Source of the DNA: an uncultured Microbacterium sp.
GTDB lineage: Bacteria; Actinomycetota; Actinomycetes; Actinomycetales; Microbacteriaceae
Length of the DNA stretch: 17,434 nt
Direction: 5' to 3'
NCBI GenBank assembly: GCA_937926065.1
Contig: CALANM010000211.1
Coordinates: forward strand, 1-17,434
Shown here: positions 1-4,894 of the stretch, piece by piece
Layout of the letters: the number at the start of each line of letters is the position of its first letter
How positions within the stretch are numbered: position 1 is the stretch's first letter
Position numbers and translations under genes: made by a program
The notes under the pieces: model-generated
Databases searched by the model: none
The model's input: the letters and a program-made list of their open reading frames with translations, nothing else
What the model was told of the DNA's origin: nothing

Positions 1-268
1 GCGTTCTCTGCTGTCCAAGCCGACCGCGAACTGCTCGTCGGAATCAAATTGCGCGAGCTTCCATCAAACCCAGGGCGCTTCACCCATCGTGGGGATGACG
101 GCAGGGATCGGGATCCCCCGTTCGAAGTCGGTAGCGCTCACCGCTGTCCGTGATGGTTGCGCCGCCAACGGCTCAGGCGGCGAGCAGCGACGTCGGGAGG
201 GACCGCTGGATGAGCTGCTCATCCGTGGAGTGACGGGCTCTTGGAGGACTTGCCCACCGAACGTCCGG
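1..268. other. Left-edge stretch with no supported gene
   Basis: No gene can be supported here. A plus-strand frame is open from base 1 to a TGA ending at 153 and could be the last ~50 codons of a gene cut by the edge, but its sequence is not recognisable and becomes rich in Arg, Asp and Pro. A minus-strand frame from 285 to 64 has a Ser/Arg/Pro-rich low-complexity translation and looks like chance. Decayed coding sequence is possible. Confidence 0.3.
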
Positions 269-625
269 TCACGATCCTCCGCCATGATTTGGCTCTAGCA
301 GTACGGAGAGCAGCTCGCAAAGTGCGGCTGTTGCTCCATACACGAGGGCGGGCACACGGAGATCGGCGAGCCACAGGAGCACGGCGGCCCCGAGGAAGAC
401 GGTTAGTTCGGCGATCACCCGCCAGGGCGCGTTAAGTCGGGTGTCGGAGTTGGGTGCCATGAACGCACTCCAGATCACGACAACGAGGAGTGGGGCGAGT
501 ATCGCAGCTACTACGCGCCATACCGGGTGCGGGACGAGACGGAATGCGGTGTACGCGTATGCGGCGACACCGGCGAGTTCAAGCATGAACTTCAACGCCA
601 GGTTTGGGGTGACGAGTGTAATCAC
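269..625 (-). CDS. YrdB/DUF2568 family small membrane protein
   Basis: A 118-residue, very hydrophobic protein with about four predicted membrane segments (roughly 8-30, 35-53, 68-85 and 90-110). The opening NLALKFMLELAGVAAYAY followed by a Trp-Arg-containing loop matches what I know of the YrdB/DUF2568 family, whose biochemical role is unknown. It should sit in the cytoplasmic membrane. The start is GTG at 625: an in-frame stop lies about 40 bases upstream, and the next Met would delete the conserved NLA segment. The ribosome binding site is weak. It follows the CPBP gene on the same strand after 151 bases with no obvious terminator, so cotranscription is possible but unproven. Confidence 0.72.
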   Translation of the reverse strand: MITLVTPNLALKFMLELAGVAAYAYTAFRLVPHPVWRVVAAILAPLLVVVIWSAFMAPNSDTRLNAPWRVIAELTVFLGAAVLLWLADLRVPALVYGATAALCELLSVLLEPNHGGGS

Positions 626-776
626 GACCGCTACCCGATGGCTGTGGCTGGAACGAGCGAGTCAGTGAGACGGCGCCGGAGATGCGCGCGGCGTATTCGT
701 AGATCCATGGCGTCTCCAAGACGTATCGGATAGGGGAGCGTGGCGGGAAATCCGCCGGGCATCTGGGATGCCGGAG

Positions 777-1532
777 CTATGCCTGCAAGACGAGCAACGC
801 CATCTGCATGTCGAGCGCGAAGTGCACGATTAGCAGGTAGGGGAGGATGCCCGGGCGCTTCCTGAGGACGACGGACAGGAGGAGCGCGAAGGGAAGGAAC
901 ATCGCCGCTCGCCAGAGGATGAAGGAGGGGTTGAAAAGCAGCGGGAGGGTGGCGTGCTGGAGGGCGTGAAACACTGCGGGCACGAGAACGACCGTCCATG
1001 CGGGCGCTTTCAGCGCAGCCAGTCGCGGCTGCACGTATCCGTAGTACGTGGGCAGCTCAGCCAGCGCGGTTGTGAGGGGGAACAACAGGATTGCCAGTAC
1101 CGCCGCCCAGACAGGCAGGGGCTGAACGAGCATGTTTAAAGCCTCTTGCGCGTCGCCGAAAAGGAGGGTCGCCAAACCGATGTTCGGCAGCGCGGCCAAT
1201 GGCACCGCCAGCACGAGCGTGACCAGCGCGACGCCCAGATCGCGGCGAACTGTGGCCCTTCTTGGAAGGTATAGCGAGCGAAGGGACGACCCGTCCTGCC
1301 GCAGGTAGTACGCAAGCATCCCGAGGTTGACGAGGTTCGCGGCTGAAGCGGTCAGAGGCCACCACGCGGCGGACGCAGCCCACGCATCAGGGGTTCCTTC
1401 AAGGGCGAGCGCTGCGGCGATCGCCGCCTGGAACGCGGCGAAAAGGCTGATCCTAAGCAGCAGAAGCTCGATCAGCCGCCTAAGGGGCACGGGACGTGTT
1501 TGAGGTGCCCGAGTGGGCGCAGTGATCGTCAT
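777..1532 (-). CDS. CPBP-family intramembrane protein with degenerate first motif
   Basis: A 251-residue polytopic membrane protein. The second and third CPBP (CAAX protease / bacteriocin-processing, Abi) motifs are recognisable: FHALQH with H189 and H193, and HFALD with H237 and D241. The first motif, normally EExxxR, reads as AELPTYYGY around E159, so one Glu and the Arg at its usual spacing are missing. Family members are intramembrane proteases or, when degenerate, possible scaffolds; a substrate cannot be named. The chosen start is ATG at 1532, with GGAGG six bases upstream. The longer frame to 1619 would begin inside the TetR gene without such a site. It is the third gene of SRPBCC-TetR-CPBP, 26 bases after the TetR stop, and should be controlled by the operators near 2550. 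Confidence 0.8.
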   Translation of the reverse strand: MTITAPTRAPQTRPVPLRRLIELLLLRISLFAAFQAAIAAALALEGTPDAWAASAAWWPLTASAANLVNLGMLAYYLRQDGSSLRSLYLPRRATVRRDLGVALVTLVLAVPLAALPNIGLATLLFGDAQEALNMLVQPLPVWAAVLAILLFPLTTALAELPTYYGYVQPRLAALKAPAWTVVLVPAVFHALQHATLPLLFNPSFILWRAAMFLPFALLLSVVLRKRPGILPYLLIVHFALDMQMALLVLQA

Positions 1533-1558
1533 TGGGGTCCTCCAAAGTTCTGGGGTGA

Positions 1559-2080
1559 TTATGAGTTGTTTGCGGGTGTTGGCTGGCTCTGCTCGAACAG
1601 TTCGACTGCGGTGCGCCAAGCGGCGTCTATGTCGGCCTCCGGCGGGAAGCGGCCGGCGAGCTCCAGATCAACCAGCCCATGAGCCAGCGCCCACAACGCC
1701 CGGGCGCGGTCTTGATCGCCCGCGACCGCAGCCAGCACGGGCTCCGCCGCTGCCTCCTCCGCCCCTGGCGCAAGCAGATCGCGATGCAGCGGGACGCGAG
1801 TGAACAGGTTGTACTCGGCCGGGTTGGCCAGCGCCCAACCGCGGTAAGCGTCGCCGAGGGATCGGACGCCGGGCTGAGCGCGGCTGAGCGCTTGTCCGAG
1901 ACTTCGCAGCGCTCGCTCCTGCAGGCCTGCGATGACCTCATCCTTCCCACTCACGTGCTTGTAGAGGGAGGGCGCGCGGATCCCGAGCACATCCGCTAGC
2001 TTCCGCATGGAAAGCTCTGAATGTCCCTGCTCAATAAGAATCCGTGACGCGGCATCGAGAATTTGCTCTTTCCGTGTCAT
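1559..2080 (-). CDS. TetR/AcrR-family regulator with WHG-type C-terminal domain
   Basis: A 173-residue repressor-type protein. Residues 1-50 form a classic TetR helix-turn-helix domain: the KEQILDAASRILIEQG opening, then LSMRKLADVLGIRAPSLYKHVSGKDE as the turn and recognition helix. The rest, with WALANPAEYNLF and ALWALAHGLVDLELAGRF, fits the WHG-type ligand domain. The start is ATG at 2080, overlapping the SRPBCC stop by 4 nt (ATGA), which indicates translational coupling. A longer frame to 2293 would only read through SRPBCC sequence. By inference it binds the paired GCTAAC...GTTAGC palindromes in its own promoter and the matching pair at 4036-4073, so it would be autoregulatory and control the FBP and/or second CPBP gene. 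The ligand is unknown. Confidence 0.9.
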   Translation of the reverse strand: MTRKEQILDAASRILIEQGHSELSMRKLADVLGIRAPSLYKHVSGKDEVIAGLQERALRSLGQALSRAQPGVRSLGDAYRGWALANPAEYNLFTRVPLHRDLLAPGAEEAAAEPVLAAVAGDQDRARALWALAHGLVDLELAGRFPPEADIDAAWRTAVELFEQSQPTPANNS

Positions 2081-2517
2081 GCCGCTGAAGCTCTTTCCTC
2101 GGCTCGAGCGCGCAGAGCGCGATTCATCACTTCGAAACCGGACTCTGTTCTTCTCAGCGTCTCGGACATGAACGGCACGAGAAGCCCTGTGAAGGTCTCC
2201 GAGTGCATGAACAAAGTCCCTCTGCCCGAGTGCTCCACACGGAATGCGTGCGACCCGTCGAAGATGCCGGGAACCCCGACCGAACCCAACCAACGCAGCT
2301 CGCGACCCTCCTCAAGGACGGTGACCCGAGGGCGGAACCGCATCCCTTTGCCGCCAGGTGGCCGCACCTCTATGTCCAGCCGCTGGCCCAGCGCGATCTG
2401 ACCGTTCATACGCGTGATGAACGGGTTCCACTCCGGGTAACGAGCATTGTCCATAAGTACGCCCCAGACTTCGTCCGGAGGTGCATCGATGACTGTGGTG
2501 GTCTCAATCTGCCGCAT
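2077..2517 (-). CDS. SRPBCC (polyketide cyclase-like / START) domain protein
   Basis: A 146-residue single-domain protein. It opens with an IETTTVIDAPPDEVWGVLMD strand-helix and then YPEWNPF, typical of the polyketide_cyc2 branch of the SRPBCC helix-grip fold. The C-terminal helix includes a stretch ending in GFEVMNRALRARAE. The fold binds hydrophobic ligands; no enzyme activity can be assigned. The start is ATG at 2517, with AGGAG six bases upstream. As first gene of the operon it lies about 24 nt downstream of the inferred transcription start. Its stop overlaps the TetR start by 4 nt. The pairing suggests, but does not show, that the SRPBCC protein binds a compound related to the regulator's ligand. 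Confidence 0.85.
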   Translation of the reverse strand: MRQIETTTVIDAPPDEVWGVLMDNARYPEWNPFITRMNGQIALGQRLDIEVRPPGGKGMRFRPRVTVLEEGRELRWLGSVGVPGIFDGSHAFRVEHSGRGTLFMHSETFTGLLVPFMSETLRRTESGFEVMNRALRARAEERASAA

Positions 2518-2531
2518 CGCGAACTCCTATG

Positions 2532-2569
2532 ACTAACGGTGTTAGCCATCATAGGCTAACGGTATTAGC
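2532..2569. promoter_or_regulatory. Tandem TetR-type operators in the SRPBCC-TetR promoter
   Basis: Two palindromes: ACTAACGGTGTTAGC at 2532-2546 and GCTAACGGTATTAGC at 2555-2569, separated by 8 bases, centres 23 bp apart (about two helical turns). Each is a CTAAC-3-GTTAG type site, as commonly bound by TetR-family dimers. They flank the -10 hexamer. The likely ligand protein is the TetR encoded 450 bases downstream; this is inference from position and from the matching pair at 4036-4073. Confidence 0.8.
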
Positions 2570-2576
2570 TTGTCCA
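2548..2576 (-). promoter_or_regulatory. Sigma-70-type promoter of the SRPBCC-TetR-CPBP operon
   Basis: Read on the minus strand: TGGACA at 2576-2571 (5 of 6 to TTGACA), exactly 17 bases, then TATGAT at 2553-2548 (5 of 6 to TATAAT). The start site would fall near 2541, giving a leader of about 24 nt containing the AGGAG site of the SRPBCC gene. One operator palindrome fills the -35/-10 spacer and the other covers the start site, the geometry expected for repression by steric block. Confidence 0.75.
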
Positions 2577-2813
2577 GTGGTGTTTGGCCATCGTGAGCCA
2601 TCGTCGATTAGGACGAGCGCTGCACGGGTCATCCGGATGAAGTCGCCGGCGTCGGGGGCGTCGATCGAGGCCGGAACTGCGCAGCAGGAGCCACAGGCCG
2701 ACGCGCAGCGACAGCCGGTCCAGGGCCGACAGACGCTCGGGTCGCGAGCGGAGGTCGCTCAGGCGTTGCTGAACGCGGTCGAGAGACCGCACGGGCATGA
2801 GGGTGGTGTTCAT
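2565..2813 (-). CDS. Small basic hypothetical protein
   Basis: An 82-residue frame beginning ATG at 2813. The central stretch ERLSALDRLSLRVGLWLLLR, followed by an Arg-rich tail, resembles small actinobacterial proteins of the 'LADRLALRVGLALLLW...RRPRR' type, which I recognise only by pattern; no function is known. A short amphipathic or membrane-associated helix at about residues 27-45 is plausible. The ribosome binding site is poor (GAGACC region). The frame ends inside the -35/-10 spacer of the next operon, so its last ~20 residues look non-coding; the natural C-terminus may have been altered by a frameshift. It lies between a CPBP gene and the SRPBCC operon on the same strand. Confidence 0.42.
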   Translation of the reverse strand: MNTTLMPVRSLDRVQQRLSDLRSRPERLSALDRLSLRVGLWLLLRSSGLDRRPRRRRLHPDDPCSARPNRRWLTMAKHHWTS

Positions 2814-2973
2814 CGTGGTCTCGTTTCGAGCGGGATGGATGGGGCGTGCCCGGAGGCGGGCGGGTCGCGGGAACGCGACGGCGAGGGCGTCCGGGAGGAC
2901 GTGGCGGCAGACCGTCGGCGCGGCCAGGAGCATCGTCGATGCGAAGCAAGTCCGCATGAGTCATCCGTCGAAC

Positions 2974-3909
2974 TCAGTCAGGGGATACGACCTGACGCGG
3001 GCGCTTCCGCTCACCGGCTTCCACGACCGGCAGCTGACGAAGCAGGATCAGCAGGACGATGAGCGCGATCATTACCGCCCAGCCGCTCACTCCTAGCAGC
3101 CCCGTCACGGCGGCATCGATAGGACCGGCGGAGGCCAACAGCACTCCGAGAGAGGCGACGCCGTTCATGAAGCCGTGCGCGATCGCGGCCGTCCACACGG
3201 TTCCGGAAGCGAGTGTGAGCCAGCCGAGCAGCACCGACAGCAGCATGCAGAAGACCATCATCAGGCCCAGTGCGGCGACTGGGTTGTGTCCCGGGTAGTT
3301 GTAGCCGAGCAGGATCACGGGCGCGTGCCAGAGGCCCCACACGGCGCCCGTGATCAGCATGGCGGGCCACTGTCCCAGCGGAAGGAGCCGCGTCTGGAGG
3401 AAGCCGCGCCATCCGATCTCCTCGCCGAGTGCGGGAATTACGTTGAGGATCGGAGCCACCAGCATCGCTCCGATCTGCAGTGCAACGAGGGCTTGAATGG
3501 GCACATCCGGCAGGGACGCCCCTGGGACGGCGGAGACCGCCTCGCGAGCGCCGCTGAAGTGCTCGAGGTCGAACCGATACGCTCCCAGCGCTGCAGCCAC
3601 AACGAGCGATCCGAGGGTCGCAACAATTGGCCCCAGCCAAGCAATCACTGCGTACGGCGCCCACCTGCGAAACGGAAGGCGCGGTTTGAGGGAAGTTATT
3701 TCAAGGAAGCGGCGGTCCTCCCTATTGGTCAGGTGCACGAGGCCCGCGGCGAATGCAGGGATGAACATCATCGCCACGAGGAGAACAGGTGCGCCTGGTG
3801 TGCGCAGACCCTGACCACTGACCCAAAGGGGCGAGGCGACCAGCCACGCGCCGCCGAGGGCCAGCAACAAGAAGAGCGCGATGGGGCGCGCCGCGATTGA
3901 GTGCCTCAT
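2974..3909 (-). CDS. CPBP-family intramembrane metalloprotease, intact motifs
   Basis: A 311-residue integral membrane protein with about eight hydrophobic segments. All CPBP (type II CAAX prenyl protease/Abi) motifs are present: EEIGWRG with E163, E164 and R168; WGLWHAPV with H195; and HGFMNG with H245 and N249. These residues form the inferred membrane active site. The substrate is unknown; family members process prenylated proteins, peptides or act in bacteriocin immunity. The start is ATG at 3909, with GGAGG seven bases upstream; a longer frame to 3975 lacks a site. The leader contains the palindrome CCGGGAGAACTCCCGG, and the paired TetR operators sit 127-164 bases upstream, between this gene and the divergent FBP gene. 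Confidence 0.9.
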   Translation of the reverse strand: MRHSIAARPIALFLLLALGGAWLVASPLWVSGQGLRTPGAPVLLVAMMFIPAFAAGLVHLTNREDRRFLEITSLKPRLPFRRWAPYAVIAWLGPIVATLGSLVVAAALGAYRFDLEHFSGAREAVSAVPGASLPDVPIQALVALQIGAMLVAPILNVIPALGEEIGWRGFLQTRLLPLGQWPAMLITGAVWGLWHAPVILLGYNYPGHNPVAALGLMMVFCMLLSVLLGWLTLASGTVWTAAIAHGFMNGVASLGVLLASAGPIDAAVTGLLGVSGWAVMIALIVLLILLRQLPVVEAGERKRPRQVVSPD

Positions 3910-3954
3910 GAATGATCCTCCGATTGATTTTGGGGCCGGCCCGAGCTTCCCCGC

Positions 3955-3970
3955 CCGGGAGAACTCCCGG
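3955..3970. promoter_or_regulatory. 16-bp palindrome in the CPBP leader
   Basis: CCGGGAG-AA-CTCCCGG is a perfect 7+2+7 inverted repeat, 46-61 bases upstream of the CPBP start. It may be a hairpin in the 5' leader or a second operator. It does not match the TetR consensus. Function is not shown. Confidence 0.35.
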
Positions 3971-4035
3971 CGCATAAGGGCCTGGCGGGCGGTAAGCCCG
4001 ACAACGAAAGCCGCAACCCGTCGGACGACCAGGAG

Positions 4036-4073
4036 CCTAACAGTGTTAGCCTGATTCCGCTAACGCTGTTAGC
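4036..4073. promoter_or_regulatory. Second tandem TetR-type operator pair between CPBP and FBP genes
   Basis: CCTAACAGTGTTAGC at 4036-4050 and GCTAACGCTGTTAGC at 4059-4073 (the second is a perfect 6+3+6 palindrome). They are again 8 bases apart with centres 23 bp apart, exactly as in the pair at 2532-2569. They lie 51-88 bases before the FBP start and 127-164 before the divergent CPBP start. No convincing -35/-10 could be placed on either strand, so which gene is repressed, or whether both are, is open. Confidence 0.78.
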
Positions 4074-4123
4074 CTTGGGCCGGCCCAGCAAGTGCCCTCG
4101 TCCCTTCTATGGAGTAGGAGATC

Positions 4124-4612
4124 ATGCGCGCATTCACCGAGAACGACATCCGCGCTTCCTTCGTCAATGCCTCTCTGCGGGAACGAAACGGTCTGATAGT
4201 TCCGTCGCTTACTGAGATCGAGTGGGACAGGTTGGACTATTTCGGCTGGCGCGATCCGAAGCAGCCGCTCGCCGGCTTCATCGTCGTGCCAGTGGAAGAC
4301 GAGCTCATCGGGATCCTGTTGCGCCAAACCGAGCAGCGCGTGCGCGAACGGGCACTGTGCTCGTGGTGTGAAGACGTCACCTTGCCCAACGAGGTCGTCT
4401 TCTTCGGCGCGAAGCGCGCGGGCAAGGCAGGTCGCAACGGAGACTCCATCGGAACGCTTCTGTGCGAGCGCTTCGAGTGCTCGGCGAACGTGCGACGACC
4501 GGTGCCGCCCGCATATCTGGGGTTCGATGTAAGAGCCGCACGCCTGCGCCGAATCGAGACGCTGCGTGCGCGGGCCCAGACATTTGCTCGCGACATCCGC
4601 GATGGCGCCTGA
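4124..4612 (+). CDS. FBP-domain (EF-G-binding, FusB-like) protein
   Basis: A 162-residue soluble protein with a helical N-terminal part and a C-terminal treble-clef zinc finger: C79-x2-C82 (CSWC) and C114-x4-C119 (CERFEC). This matches the FBP / FusB family. In staphylococci FusB/FusC bind elongation factor G and release it from fusidic-acid-stalled ribosomes; the actinobacterial members are little studied, and resistance is not demonstrated here. The start is ATG at 4124 with a GGAG-rich leader just upstream (AGGAG three bases away, or GGAG nine bases away). It is the only rightward gene in the left 7 kb, and the paired TetR operators directly precede it, so it is the best candidate for a TetR-controlled target. 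Confidence 0.85.
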   Translation: MRAFTENDIRASFVNASLRERNGLIVPSLTEIEWDRLDYFGWRDPKQPLAGFIVVPVEDELIGILLRQTEQRVRERALCSWCEDVTLPNEVVFFGAKRAGKAGRNGDSIGTLLCERFECSANVRRPVPPAYLGFDVRAARLRRIETLRARAQTFARDIRDGA

Positions 4613-4894
4613 AATCTGCGCCTGAGCCGCGACGCGAAGTGCGGCGTGGAATCGCATCGGCGACCCGCCTAAGACTTGTGCCGACCGGGGGCTTCGCCGG
4701 CTATCACGAGGACATGTCGGTCTTCTGCGGTTTCGTCGGCGACTTCCGTCGCCTGCTTGGCGACGGCATTCTTGGCAGAAAGAGCCTGTGCTTAGTGCCC
4801 GGGTGCGGTGGTGACTCCGCGCACGTGCAGCAGTCCGAAGAGGGCAGAGGAGAGCAGTACCGCATGGGTGCGCCTCTTGCCCCCGCGAGTGCCC
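4613..4894. other. Intergenic stretch between convergent genes, possible gene remnant
   Basis: No intact gene. On the minus strand one frame is coding-like from about 4868 down to 4669, interrupted by a single TAA at 4794-4792. Its upper part reads AVLLSSALFGLLH, resembling CPBP motif 2; its lower part reads HVLVIAGEAPGRHKS and then stops. It has no start codon or upstream motif 1, so it could be a decayed gene end or chance. The plus strand holds the hairpin listed separately. Confidence 0.3.
4746..4766 (+). terminator. Candidate terminator hairpin downstream of FBP
   Basis: CCGTCGCC-TGCTT-GGCGACGG is a perfect 8-bp GC-rich stem with a 5-nt loop, followed by CATTCTT, a weak pyrimidine tract. 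An upstream GGCGAC at 4738-4743 could compete for the same GTCGCC arm. It sits about 135 bases after the FBP stop between convergent genes. It also lies inside the coding-like minus-strand frame, so it may be coincidental. Confidence 0.33.

Noticed and set aside
64..285. 73-codon minus-strand frame downstream of the YrdB gene
   Set aside because: Ser/Arg/Pro-rich low-complexity translation, no ribosome site and no resemblance to a protein family.
4021..4123. Sigma-70 promoter for FBP or CPBP within the second operator pair
   Set aside because: The 8-base gap reads CTGATTCC and gives no acceptable -10 on either strand, and no -35 at 16-18 bases.
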